The translations under genes and the position numbers were made by a program. From Clostridium kluyveri DSM 555 (GTDB taxonomy: Bacteria; Bacillota; Clostridia; Clostridiales; Clostridiaceae), in contig NC_009706.1 in assembly GCF_000016505.1 (NCBI RefSeq), positions 1,736,001-1,800,000 of the forward strand: a stretch of DNA of 64,000 nt, in the 5' to 3' direction. This document shows positions 9,010 through 18,800 of the stretch, piece after piece (position 1 is the stretch's first letter; each line of letters begins with the position of its first letter). Under the pieces are notes generated by a model that ran no database searches, was not told where the DNA came from, and was given only the letters and a program-made list of their open reading frames with translations.

Positions 9010-9095
9010 ATTTTCATCTCCATTTATATTATACCGTCAATTATAGTATTTCCAGTTATTTAGTACAAAATGTATAATATTTCTGAGGTGATCTC

Positions 9096-9254
9096 ATGAA
9101 TAAATATGGTCTTAAAAACAGAACTAGAATATACAATGCGGTAGATACAATACTCTATACTAAACTAATGCAGTTATCTAAAGAAATCATGATTCCTATA
9201 TCCAAACTTTTAGATAAAGCTGTTGAGTTAGTTCCAAGAGAATATGCTCAATAA
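9096..9254 (+). CDS. Small ribbon-helix-helix-like protein of the TnpB element
   Basis: A 52-residue ORF: an N-terminal stretch able to form the ribbon (NRTRIYNAVDTILYTKLMQLS), then a helix-turn-helix-like part (PISKLLDKAVELVP). This is the pattern of MetJ/Arc-type binding proteins. GAGGTG at 9084-9089 is well placed before the ATG, and it diverges from tnpB with 86 bases between them. Similar small genes often accompany clostridial tnpB genes. It may repress tnpB; that role is inference. Confidence 0.7.
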   Translation: MNKYGLKNRTRIYNAVDTILYTKLMQLSKEIMIPISKLLDKAVELVPREYAQ

Positions 9255-9299
9255 TTGGTGAGTATATTTTTCTATATTCAAACACATTTATATATGTTT

Positions 9300-9977
9300 T
9301 TAGAAATTATTTAGTACCTCCTGCACTTTACCATCTTTTATACTTATAATTCTCCTTGCCCTTTTTGCCTCCTCCATGTTATGGGTTACCATAATAACTG
9401 TATACCCTTTCTCATTCAAATCACTTAAAAGGTTCATTATAAGTTGTCCATTTTTTGAATCCAAATTTCCCGTTGGCTCATCTGCAAAAATTATTCTAGG
9501 TTCATTTACAAGAGCTCTTGCTATACTCACCCTCTGACGCTGTCCTCCCGAAAGCTCTGTGGGCTTATTTTTTATCTTATCTTTAAGTCCTACCATTTCA
9601 AGGGCCTTTTCCGCCTTTACTTTCCTCTTTCTTTTATCAATACCAGAAAATATCAAGGGCATCATCACATTTTCAAGTGCAGTTTGTGTATTTTCAAGGT
9701 TAAAGGATTGAAATACAAAGCCCACAGACTTATTTCTATACTTTGACATATCTTTATCCTTAAGCTTGCTTATATCCTTTCCATCTATAAAGATACTTCC
9801 TGATGTAGGTGTATCAAGCCCTCCCACAAGGTGCATCAAAGTAGATTTACCTGAACCTGAAGGTCCTACTATAGCTGCAAATTCACCTTCTTTAATAGTT
9901 AAATTCACATTGTCCAGTGCAATTACCTTTTCTTTACCCATATTATAAATCTTTGAGACATTTTTTATTTCTATCAT
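9300..9977 (-). CDS. MacB/LolD-type ABC transporter ATP-binding protein
   Basis: 225 residues from the ATG at 9977, chosen because GGAGGAAGA lies just before it; a longer frame to 10067 would run through the promoter. Walker A is GPSGSGKST (about 39-47), followed by the Q-loop FVFQSFNLE, the signature LSGGQRQR (about 142), Walker B IIFADEPTGNLDS and the switch VTHN. This is the ATPase partner of the two FtsX permeases at 5012-7666. A TnpB element now separates them by about 1.6 kb. Confidence 0.93.
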   Translation of the reverse strand: MIEIKNVSKIYNMGKEKVIALDNVNLTIKEGEFAAIVGPSGSGKSTLMHLVGGLDTPTSGSIFIDGKDISKLKDKDMSKYRNKSVGFVFQSFNLENTQTALENVMMPLIFSGIDKRKRKVKAEKALEMVGLKDKIKNKPTELSGGQRQRVSIARALVNEPRIIFADEPTGNLDSKNGQLIMNLLSDLNEKGYTVIMVTHNMEEAKRARRIISIKDGKVQEVLNNF

Positions 9978-10012
9978 ATAATCTTCCTCCATTTTCAAGA
10001 TAATACTATTCA

Positions 10013-10067
10013 GATATTCTTCTAGTGTACTATAGTTATAATACACTAGAAGAATATCCGTTGTCAA
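10013..10067 (-). promoter_or_regulatory. Sigma-A promoter overlapped by a perfect inverted repeat (operator)
   Basis: On the minus strand TTGACA (10067-10062) and TATTAT (10043-10038) stand 18 bases apart, 60 bases before the ABC ATPase start. A perfect 17-base inverted repeat (GATATTCTTCTAGTGTA at 10013-10029 and its complement at 10042-10058, 12-base gap) covers the -10 and most of the spacer. A repressor bound here would block the promoter. The arm differs from the TetR operators near 4600, so another regulator is expected. Confidence 0.75.
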
Positions 10068-10099
10068 TATAGCTTTATCTTAAGGATGTAATTAGCCAA

Positions 10100-10127
10100 A
10101 TCCCCCATCTTTTTCAAGGTGGGGGAT
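10100..10127. repeat. Stable hairpin, member of a dispersed repeat
   Basis: ATCCCCCATCTT pairs with AAGGTGGGGGAT around a TTTC loop (12-base stem, one G-U pair). No T-run follows on either strand, so it is not a plain intrinsic terminator. A close relative lies near 49,010-49,055 and a weaker one near 41,140-41,182. The rest of 9978-10260 shows no gene. Confidence 0.6.
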
Positions 10128-10260
10128 ACATATCTTATTCTCCAGAAATCAACCAATATCAAGTGATTCTTGGCCAAATTAGGAGTGATACAAATTCAAA
10201 AGAAAATCCTACTTACTATAATTTTGAATTAATTTGAAAACAGTTTTGTTTGCATTATTA

Positions 10261-10391
10261 TTATATATTCATCCCATCACCAGTTATAAGGATTTTACTA
10301 CATTCATGATAAAAGCAATATGGCCTGGAGTATGTCCTGGGGTATAAATTACTTTTATTCCTCCACAATATGGAAGTACATCTTTAAAATT
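10261..10391 (-). pseudogene. Remnant of a metallo-beta-lactamase-fold hydrolase
   Basis: Beginning right after the stop of the small GAP1-like gene, and in its frame, the minus strand encodes DVLPYCGGIKVIYTPGHTPGH, the classical TPGHTPGH signature strand of the fold. After a -1 shift it encodes SKILITGDGMNI, the metal-binding aspartate strand, before TAA 10261-10263. Both ends of the hydrolase are missing. The cut edge coincides with the end of the GTPase/tubulin operon. Confidence 0.75.
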
Positions 10392-11453
10392 TCACTTATT
10401 TTTTAAAAAAGCTAGAAATTTTTTTAATATATTTTTAAAAAAGGAATTACTATTTTTATCTATTAAGGGTTCTACAGAAATTTCTAAAGATACTTCTTTT
10501 TCTTTTTCAATAGGTTCTTTAAAAAATCCATCATATTTATATATATCTAATCTATCTTCTAAAAGAACACTATCCACCCTGAAAAAAAAATTTTTTAACT
10601 TCTCTATATTTTCAATGCTATCCATAACAAACTCTATAAATTCATGTTTTTCATGGTCAATATCATCTAAATAAAAATCTTCCTTTGAAAGATCAAATAC
10701 ATAACCTGCCTTTATTTCTGTAGAAAGTCTCTTTATACTTCCCCTTGCCAAAAATATAATATTTATTGAATCCTTTATCTTAGGTTCTTTCATATAAGTT
10801 ATAAAGCCTAAATTTCTCCTCACTTCAAAAGGAAGTACCCTGTATAAATATTTAAGTATTCCCTTTGAAGTAACATTTATATGGCTGTAATCTACATCCA
10901 GTAAAATATATATTTTTCTGCAGTATTTAACTGACTTAAAACAGGCTTTAATTAAATATACAAATATTTTTATGTTTATACCAGTGTCAGAAAACATATC
11001 CTCTATAGAATTGAAGCAGTCATCCTGAGTATTTAGTGGAATTTTGCTTATCTGCTCCAGTGTGTTTCCTTCTTCTATATCATAATCCCTTGCAAATCCC
11101 GAAGCATATATTATTTTTTCGGGGTTTTCTATATAATTTTCTCTTTCTTCTTCTGGAATTATATAACTGTGGGTAAAATAACGATTTCTCTGCCCTGTAT
11201 AGTCTTTTCCCCCAAAGACAGATTGGCCAATTATCATTTTATTTCCTGTATTTGCACAAAACAGCGCCGCAGGATATTTAAATACGTTCTCTTCTCCTGC
11301 AAGGGACGCTGGAGCTTCATAAAAACATAAATTTTGAAGAGTGTTTATTATAAATTCATTTTCAAGTCCAGAACTTTTAGCTACTGTATCATAGCCTGGG
11401 GTCTCACTGAATACTCCCTTTCTATCCCTTGTGTAATAATGTTGTTCAATCAT
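10392..11453 (-). CDS. GAP1-like GTPase-associated protein (short, N-terminal type)
   Basis: 353 residues from the ATG at 11453, one base after the preceding GTPase stop, with GGGGGAAGGG as ribosome site. The opening MIEQHYYTRDRKGVFSETPG, then GYDTVAKSSGL, a DYTGQRNRYFTHSYI strand and the ILPFEVRRNLGFITYM-type strand match what I know as the N-terminal domain of GTPase-associated protein 1 (GAP1). The larger paralogue at 22528-25188 shows the same landmarks (YTSCKKG, RDYSGRYGNYFCHVLI, LPKKLARQFSFTTYC). This one has only a short tail (EISVEPLIDKNSNS) and ends at TGA. It is the last gene of the operon. The assigned role, modulating the adjacent GTPase, comes from genomic association and is not proven. 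Confidence 0.7.
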   Translation of the reverse strand: MIEQHYYTRDRKGVFSETPGYDTVAKSSGLENEFIINTLQNLCFYEAPASLAGEENVFKYPAALFCANTGNKMIIGQSVFGGKDYTGQRNRYFTHSYIIPEEERENYIENPEKIIYASGFARDYDIEEGNTLEQISKIPLNTQDDCFNSIEDMFSDTGINIKIFVYLIKACFKSVKYCRKIYILLDVDYSHINVTSKGILKYLYRVLPFEVRRNLGFITYMKEPKIKDSINIIFLARGSIKRLSTEIKAGYVFDLSKEDFYLDDIDHEKHEFIEFVMDSIENIEKLKNFFFRVDSVLLEDRLDIYKYDGFFKEPIEKEKEVSLEISVEPLIDKNSNSFFKNILKKFLAFLKNK

Positions 11454-11454
11454 T

Positions 11455-12732
11455 TTATTCCCTTCCCCCATCTAAATAATTCATGCAGTAAAGCAGCCAC
11501 AAAAAAGGTTCATCCACTCTCACAGGATTTATACTTGTGCTGCTGTCTATTTGAAGGTTATGAGGATTACACCCCAAAGATGACACTGCAAAGTATCCTG
11601 TAGTTTTAAAATATGTATCCATGGCTCCTTTGAAAGCACTGTCTACCCTGGCTAAAAATTTTCTCACTTCACCGTCAATATTTTCAAATTCATTTAAATT
11701 AAAAAACTTTCTGTGGTTGTAATTTTTAAATATATTACTGTTTTTACTTATGTATTCTTCATCATTTAAATTCTTCAGCATATCACTTTTAGTTATCACT
11801 ACCGCCGTAGGTATAGGAGTTCTCTCTCTTGACTGCTTAGATATAAAATTTTCAAATAAATATACAATTATATCTTTTGATTCTTGATATTTTTCTGTAA
11901 AGTCTCCCTTAAATTCCCTGTTCGCAATATTTATCTTTTTTCTTAGAGCCCTCATCTGCAGGGGATCTACAAGAAATATTATACCATCGGAATTCTTTAT
12001 ATGTTCTCCGTGTTTTTCTATATACCCTTTGTCCGTCATACCCTCTCCAGGTACATCATAAAAAATAAGGGTAATTGGTGGTATTTTATCATCTTTAAAT
12101 TTAAAATTTTCTATAAGTGGCTCCATATGCTGTTTTGGGGTAGGGTCCGGCATTATATTTCTATCAAAAATTCTTTCCTGGTTTTCTCTTATTTCATCGT
12201 TATATGTGGAACTTCCTGCAATCATGGAAGCATCTATTCTCTCGCTAGTATATCTTTCAAGAACATATAAAAGAGTTGTCATATAAACAGACTTTCCTGC
12301 CTGGGAGGCCCCTACAACGGAAATAATTTTAGAAGGTCCTCTTCCCGAGGTTATGGGAAGTTCATTATGACAGTGGGGACACAACCTTTCATTAGTACTT
12401 ATATCGTACTTATCCTTAATTTCTATAAGCACTTTATCTACCCTTGTTTTATTGCTCTCTGGAAGACTTTCTGCCCTGACTACAGGGTTTATTTCTCCAA
12501 GCAGCCCCTTTCCTATCTTTTTATTGTATTCATTAAGCACTTCATCTATTGTCTTTTCATATTCAGGGTCTCCTTTTTCAGAGTGAGAGGCTCTAAAAAC
12601 CACTTGATCGGTTTTGAATTTTTTAAAACAAAAAGGACATTTTATCATAAAAGGCCCCTTTTCATAAGTTGCCTTTATATAATACTTATTTTGTTTTTTT
12701 CTGCTTTCAGAAAAAATTTTCAGAAAACCCAT
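11455..12732 (-). CDS. Zinc-ribbon P-loop GTPase (double-GTPase/DO-GTPase type), copy 2
   Basis: 425 residues from the ATG at 12732, chosen for AAGGAG just before it. Domains in order: an N-terminal zinc ribbon split over CPFC (about 32) and CPHC (about 118), then a P-loop GTPase with VVGASQAGKS (about 137-146), a G3 element DVPGEG (about 232), ILVDP-type strand (IIFLVDPLQ) and a G4-like TKSD (about 315). The C-terminus ends in SSLGCN...RVDEPFLWLLY. Its paralogue at 25198-26376 shares all of these, including DPFLWLLY. These features fit a soluble TRAFAC-class molecular switch. It is flanked by an FN3-like gene and a GAP1-like gene, as is its paralogue. Confidence 0.8.
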   Translation of the reverse strand: MGFLKIFSESRKKQNKYYIKATYEKGPFMIKCPFCFKKFKTDQVVFRASHSEKGDPEYEKTIDEVLNEYNKKIGKGLLGEINPVVRAESLPESNKTRVDKVLIEIKDKYDISTNERLCPHCHNELPITSGRGPSKIISVVGASQAGKSVYMTTLLYVLERYTSERIDASMIAGSSTYNDEIRENQERIFDRNIMPDPTPKQHMEPLIENFKFKDDKIPPITLIFYDVPGEGMTDKGYIEKHGEHIKNSDGIIFLVDPLQMRALRKKINIANREFKGDFTEKYQESKDIIVYLFENFISKQSRERTPIPTAVVITKSDMLKNLNDEEYISKNSNIFKNYNHRKFFNLNEFENIDGEVRKFLARVDSAFKGAMDTYFKTTGYFAVSSLGCNPHNLQIDSSTSINPVRVDEPFLWLLYCMNYLDGGRE

Positions 12733-12782
12733 AAATTTCACTCCTTTCCTGCAAAGAGGATTCAACTTGAAAGGTATCTCTA

Positions 12783-13430
12783 TTACCTTCCTTTTAAAGT
12801 ATAGGCATTACCATATTTATTTACATCCTTTATAAAAACTTTTACATATTCATTTTTATTTACCTTTATCTCTGGCATAATATTTTTCCCTGCAGAAATA
12901 TTATCAATAAAATCAAAGGCTATACCATCTTCTCTATTAATGGGATAAGAATTTGACTTTTTCACATAGCATAATACATCCTTATTTAAAGCTGTCTCTG
13001 AATCTATAATAATTTGCAGAACCTTTTCTTTAGAGAAAAAGTTTTTTAAAGACTTTAGCTGTTTTATTTCATAATAGATTTCAGGTTTTCCCGTGTTTAT
13101 GAGTACTTTGTTTTTCCCATTTTGCTGCTTAAAAAGTAAAATTTCATCTTCTTTTAGGGCTGCAGGAAAAATATAATATGTGTATTGACTTATTTCTTTT
13201 ACAACTTCAAAGTATCCGTTAAATTCTCTGTATTCTTCTCTAGTATATAGTTTAATATTACTTTCATCCAAGTCATCTAATGAAAAATTATCCAGAGTAT
13301 TTGTTTTTACTATATACACTATGTCAATATTTCCGGGCCATCTCCATCTTATAGTAAATTTATCCTTATCTAATTCCCAATGTACATTGTATATTTCATC
13401 TTTACTGTCTAAAAGTTCAACTATTTTCAT
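12783..13430 (-). CDS. FN3-like beta-sandwich protein, short form
   Basis: 215 residues, no signal peptide or membrane helix. The region from about residue 14 has HWELDKDKFTIRWRWPGNIDIVYIV, a strand pattern like a fibronectin-III domain. The later IYYEIKQLKSL, SETALNKDVLCYV and EYVKVFIKDV strands suggest a second beta domain. The larger protein at 26413-27417 has the same order (LEWGWPRGINKVMLCY, IFYEIKIKRSI, MYVKLFFIEDV). Both stand directly upstream of a zinc-ribbon GTPase. A binding or scaffold role is inferred from the fold and position. AAAGGAAGG precedes the ATG. Confidence 0.6.
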   Translation of the reverse strand: MKIVELLDSKDEIYNVHWELDKDKFTIRWRWPGNIDIVYIVKTNTLDNFSLDDLDESNIKLYTREEYREFNGYFEVVKEISQYTYYIFPAALKEDEILLFKQQNGKNKVLINTGKPEIYYEIKQLKSLKNFFSKEKVLQIIIDSETALNKDVLCYVKKSNSYPINREDGIAFDFIDNISAGKNIMPEIKVNKNEYVKVFIKDVNKYGNAYTLKGR

Positions 13431-13459
13431 AACATTACCTTCCTTTAGATGGTGAAAAT

Positions 13460-15787
13460 CTAAATTATATGAGGCAATAAGTTTATATCAATACCGTGAA
13501 GCAGGTATTCATTTTCCAGACAATAGTTATAAAATTCAATAGAAGATTTTACATATATAATGTCCTTTGCCCCAAATCCTCCCATTAGATTCAATTTTTC
13601 AATACCGCTGCTTTTTATCTCATGTATATACCCTATTTTATAGTTTCTTGTTTTTCTGTCAAAATCAAAAGCATATTTTATAAAATCACTGCTGTAATCT
13701 CCAAAAAAATATTTTTCCTGATACCCTTTTACATCATAATTCATAATGTGACTTTTAAGTGCAGAATTATCCTCAAGTATATTGTACAGTCTGCGGTAAA
13801 GTTCTTCCCTTGAAAGTACCTTTAAATTATAGTCAGAAAGACTGATATTGGCTCTTTTATTAAACTCTTCCTCAAAAGACAGTTTAAATTCATCTTCCGT
13901 GAAAATATATTTATTGCAAAATGGTATTATCTTTTCAAGTACTTTTTCCCTTCCTTCCCGCAATAACACTGAAAGATTTCCTATATAGTTACCTTCTAAA
14001 TAAAAGGCTTCACCATAACTTTTTTCAAGATTATCCAAAATATTCTTTACCACATTTTTATAATAAACTTTTACATTTTGTGATGCATAGTCATCTTCAT
14101 TCTTTATTATGCTGTCTTCATAGCTTTTAATCGTCTCTCCTATGTACAGGAGGTTTTTTGCTTCTTCTGAAACCTCCCCATGGATTTTTAACAAAATGTT
14201 CTCATACTGTTTAATTATATTTTTTGAAATATTTAATCTCAAAATTTCAAGCTTTCTTTCGTATATATCTTTAAATATTTTTGTCTTAGCTTCCTTTATC
14301 CCTTTACCTTTAATAAAAAAATTTTTAAGGCTGAACCCCTCTATAAATCTTGATTCATATAAGCTGTTGATTTCATTTTTTATGTTATCTATAATTCTAT
14401 CTATAAATTTTATTTTATCTCTCAGATATTTTACTGTGGGGCCTTCTTCTCCCGTCCAATTTAAAGCACAGTATAACCCAAGCTTAGTGTTGTCTGTTAT
14501 ATTTCCCTTTACCAGAGCTTTAATTTGTGCTTCAATATTTATGGCCTCCAAATTATTTTTAGAAGGTATTATAAAATTTTCTCGAAAAAAATTTTTACAT
14601 CTGTTTCCATACAATTTTTCTTCAATTTGTTTTAAAGTAAATCCTTCTACTTTTGAAACAGGTGACATCATAATGCCCTTCATATCCATTATGGATATGT
14701 GCTTTGGTAAAATATCATCAACTTTTGAATTTAAACCTGACTCATCTATCTTTAGTATTTCAGTTATAAATTCCACTTTTTTCATGGATAATTCATTTAA
14801 TTTTTCTACAATTCTTTCATAGAAAGCCTTAAGTACTGTTATACAAATGGCACCTCCTGGTCTCTTCACTTTAGAGAGTCCTGCGGTAACATATCTGTTT
14901 AAGGAATCTTCCCTTAGTATATTTGCCTTAAACCTTGCATTATCATAATGTTGATTTTCCGCATTTGCAAAGCTGTCAATACTTACACTTCTATTTTTTA
15001 TAAGATTCAAGTAGGCTATTATTTCATAATTATTCACCATGGAACCCTCTGGTATTATACCCTTTTCATTTTTTTCTTCCAAAACATATGTCATATAGAA
15101 TACAGCTCCACTAAAACTTACAGAAAGCTCTCTATTCTCTCCATACACATCTATTTTTTCATCAAACTTAAAACCCTCACTTTGCATATATTCTATTTCC
15201 CTGAAAAAACTTACTGAAAGGGCTCTTGAAAAAAACTCATCTTCCATATTCTTTTCCTTTACGAGAACATAAAGATCCAAAGTGCCCGTCTTAAATACTT
15301 CCAGCATTTTTTTTCTTATTAGCAGAGTTACTTCAGGGACTAATATACTTAAAGGATCATCTGAGGCAGTAACTACAGAAATGCTTATATTTTCAAAAGA
15401 ATTAAACAAATTTCCGCTAGATAATATTTTATCTCTTAGCATTTTTATCTTTTTATTTAAATTTTCTAATTCTTTCCTGTCACTATAAAATTTTTCCCAT
15501 ATATTTTTTCTTAAGGATTTTTTATCTTTAAAATCAAACTGAAAATTAAAAGAGTCATCTTTGTGTTCCACATTATCTGAAGTAATATTTATAAAAGCTA
15601 TACCTTCTCCATTATCCCACTTATGCCTTATACTGCTTTCTATATATTCATACGCTTCTTTAACACCATCTCCTAAAAATACAAAAAGTATAGGGTTATT
15701 TGCACTCCTGACTACCTCATTATGATAAATTCTTCTTTGAATTATTGAATCATATTCCTCCTTGAAATTCTCCAATATATGTTCCAT
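13460..15787 (-). CDS. Large protein of unknown function, possible degenerate tubulin-like relative
   Basis: 776 residues from the ATG at 15787 (AGGAGG before it). The first about 210 residues read like a Rossmann/tubulin GTPase core: a strand ILFVFLGDGVKEAYEYIESS where the glycine loop would be, a second strand GIAFINITSD, then ISISVVTASDDPLSILVPEVTLLIRKKM where a tubulin has its GGTGSG loop. The glycines of both loops are replaced, so GTP binding is doubtful. The rest is mainly charged helices (ENLNKKIKMLRDKI, KEAKTKIFKDIYERK) with likely coiled coils. It lies 51 bases after the intact tubulin-like gene. The tubulin relationship is inference; a structure prediction would settle it. Confidence 0.55.
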   Translation of the reverse strand: MEHILENFKEEYDSIIQRRIYHNEVVRSANNPILFVFLGDGVKEAYEYIESSIRHKWDNGEGIAFINITSDNVEHKDDSFNFQFDFKDKKSLRKNIWEKFYSDRKELENLNKKIKMLRDKILSSGNLFNSFENISISVVTASDDPLSILVPEVTLLIRKKMLEVFKTGTLDLYVLVKEKNMEDEFFSRALSVSFFREIEYMQSEGFKFDEKIDVYGENRELSVSFSGAVFYMTYVLEEKNEKGIIPEGSMVNNYEIIAYLNLIKNRSVSIDSFANAENQHYDNARFKANILREDSLNRYVTAGLSKVKRPGGAICITVLKAFYERIVEKLNELSMKKVEFITEILKIDESGLNSKVDDILPKHISIMDMKGIMMSPVSKVEGFTLKQIEEKLYGNRCKNFFRENFIIPSKNNLEAINIEAQIKALVKGNITDNTKLGLYCALNWTGEEGPTVKYLRDKIKFIDRIIDNIKNEINSLYESRFIEGFSLKNFFIKGKGIKEAKTKIFKDIYERKLEILRLNISKNIIKQYENILLKIHGEVSEEAKNLLYIGETIKSYEDSIIKNEDDYASQNVKVYYKNVVKNILDNLEKSYGEAFYLEGNYIGNLSVLLREGREKVLEKIIPFCNKYIFTEDEFKLSFEEEFNKRANISLSDYNLKVLSREELYRRLYNILEDNSALKSHIMNYDVKGYQEKYFFGDYSSDFIKYAFDFDRKTRNYKIGYIHEIKSSGIEKLNLMGGFGAKDIIYVKSSIEFYNYCLENEYLLHGIDINLLPHII

Positions 15788-15838
15788 AAAAATTCCTCCT
15801 GGGGAAATAGAAGACAAGGACTCACCTTACCTTCAAAA

Positions 15839-18800
15839 CTATTGTTCCAATTGTTTTCTTACTTCCTGCAGTCTTGAAAGCATTTCATTGTAAAAAGCAA
15901 AAAGTTCATCTCCATTTACCAATTGATACTTTCTTATATCCAATTCCCGAATACATTCTTTAAAAGTTTCAAGGAGAGTATCTATATTTAAAATAAGAGT
16001 TTTTGTATCCTCTTCCATTGAAAGATTTTCAAGTCTTCTATCAGAGGTTACATCTATAATTACCTTGTCTCTTTCATCCAGTGAAGAATATTTTTTAAAT
16101 ACGGCTTCATGGTGGTATTCTTTTTCTTTTAAAGTATTTATAAAAGGTTCTATACTTACTTTACTGTCATCTCCCCCATTGTAAATATAAAATACTCCCT
16201 TTTTCACTATGGTATCTGTATACAATGCCCTTAAAAAATTATCCATGTCTGCCTGAGCCTTACTTAAGCCTTCTATAGTACTCTCAAGCTCTTCTTTTTT
16301 AGCTATAATTGCTTCATATTTTTCTACTTCTTGTAATAAAAGTCTGGTAAGTTCAGGAGTTCTTATAAGATTATTTTGTGCTCTTTCCTCATCACTGCTT
16401 TCAAATATATAATATTTTTGCATATCATGGTTTTCCACAGGAGTAATTCCCTCTTTTAAAAGTTTTTCAATATCTGTTATGGCCCTTTTTATTTCCCCTA
16501 TATTAGGTGTATCTTCCTGCATATCAATGCTGTACTGCTCCATAAATTCATCTATATTGAAATCTTTTGTAATAATACATTTATATCTTTCATTGCTTCC
16601 TTTTTCCGTATCTATTACACACCCAAGTTCTACTCCTCTTTTAAAAAGTTCCCTTACCTCATCATTATAGTTCTTTACCCTTTCATTTACATAAGTTGTA
16701 CCCCAGGACTGCTCTGGAATAGGTGAAGGGAGATATATCCAGTTTCTATTTTCACTTTGATATAGGTGTCTTCCTATTCCATCTCTTTCAAACAGTGTTT
16801 TTTCATAAATTTCTTCATAATGCTTTATAGGAGCATAGGAATAAAGAGGTACTCCATTTTTGGTGTTGAGCCAAAATATCCTGTTAGTCACTGTACTTTC
16901 CTTAATATTAATAGAATCACCCCTGTGGGAATTTCTCTTATACTCTTTAATTCCCTCAAGAATCTTTTTGGCATTTGTAGGTACTGAAACCATGCTCCAT
17001 GTAGGAAAATTCACAGCCTCCATGTTGTTTATATGGAAAATAGGAACTGCATCCTTGTCAAGCTTTGGTGCTATGTTATCCTTTATTATACTGATAATGG
17101 ATTTATCCTCTCCATATTGAAGAGATAAAAATTCCTCCATGGACTGGGTTATTACATTTCCATATTCTTCAGATACAAAATTTGAAATTGATCCCACCAC
17201 ATCTATATGAACCTCATCCAACCATTTTTGGGATTCCTCCAAAAGTCTATAGGAAAATTTCCTCATAAGTTCATCTGCAGTCTCCTTATTTACGACCCGC
17301 TCTATGTAATCTGTCAAATCCGGCACCCTAACTACCGTCCAGGAATAAGTCCTTCCAAGGGCTCCTTCTATTTCTTCACCTTTTGCCAGTATATCCCCAT
17401 CTTCTTTAAATATTTTATTTAATTCATTTAATATGTCTGTATATACCTTATAGATTTTATGGTTTAATTGACTTAAATTTTCAATCACTTTTTCATAGAA
17501 CTCTATCACCCTTACAATTCTTTCTTCTTCTGCTTTTAATATATACTCCTCACTTTTTGCTTCTATGAAATCATTTTTTCTACCTTCTTTAGTGAATAAA
17601 ATTGCCTTCTTAGCCTGCAGGAACTTATCTTCAGCCAGTTCCTTCTTTAACTTTATTTCTCTGGACATATTAGACAGTCTTTCCTTAAGGGATGTGATTT
17701 CCACCTCCAATGTCTTTATGACACAAAAGCCCTTGGAAAATAAAATTCTAGAGGCATAAAAAGGTCCTCTTTTGGGATCTTTAAAAATCCCATCTACTAA
17801 TTCCCGTGCTTCTTTTTCTACCTGACCCGGATATTGAGTTTTCACTTTATTATATTCATTTATGCAGTCTCTTAAATATTCTTTCATTTCCTCATCAATA
17901 TTAACTGATTGCTTTTTTATTACATTGCTGTAGTTGTATTTTTCTCTATCTTTGTACCCTGTTATTGGCTTCCTGTTTTGAACCTGCTCTTCGAATCTTT
18001 CAATTACCCCATCTTCGTCCAGTTTAAGCCTTCTTATGAACTTATCCACTTCATTTTCCTCTGGAATATTATGAAACATATACTGCATTTTTTCAAAAAG
18101 TTTATAGGCAAGATATGTGGTTATTTCCTCAAGAGGCAGTACTGCTGAAGATGCTCCTATAATTACATACTTGTAGTTTGACATATAAGGTTTTGCCATG
18201 TTATCAGTATTTTGTTTTAAATTACTTATATAGTCCTGTATTGCAAATACTCCACCGGATTCCCTTACTTCACTGGACATGAAGTTAACGATATTCTCGG
18301 CTGTAACATTCATACAGTAATCATAGGCATTACTCATAGGTCTTCCATCTATATTGGTTGCAGAAATCAAGTGACACAGATTAAAAGGGGGCATTGGTGA
18401 ATCCACAGTAAGTCTGTTTCTATATTTTTGTGTGAATCTCTCGTGTCTGTCTCCTATACCCATAAGATAATCCAATTCTTTAAGTGCTGCAAAACCATTT
18501 TTTATAATATAGGATTGTGCTGACTGATTATCTGCAGACCTTGACAAATTCACATCCGGTGTAAACAAATACCCCATTATATTAACCTTGTCATCACCTT
18601 TTGAACCATATATATTATTCATTATTCCCCTTACTATATAAGCTATATCTATAAAGGTACCACTGCCCGTTCCCCCAGAAAGCCCGGAAAGTATAAATAC
18701 ATGGAGAGTTTCTTCTTTGTCTTCCTGCAGTAATCTTATCTTCTTTTCAATACAGTCAACAATTTCATTGATTTTTGTAAATAATAAAAGCCTTCCTACC

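Noticed and set aside
9978-10067. Thirty extra N-terminal codons for the ABC ATPase
   Set aside because: They would run through the -35/-10 and the operator palindrome, and a strong GGAGGAAG site stands at the internal ATG 9977.
10100-10127. Intrinsic terminator for the GTPase/tubulin operon
   Set aside because: A strong hairpin, but no T-run on the minus strand and similar hairpins recur elsewhere, so it is listed as a repeat.
14142-14822. 226-codon plus-strand frame inside the unknown 776-residue gene
   Set aside because: Hydrophobic, low-complexity shadow of lysine/glutamate-rich helices on the other strand; no start signal.
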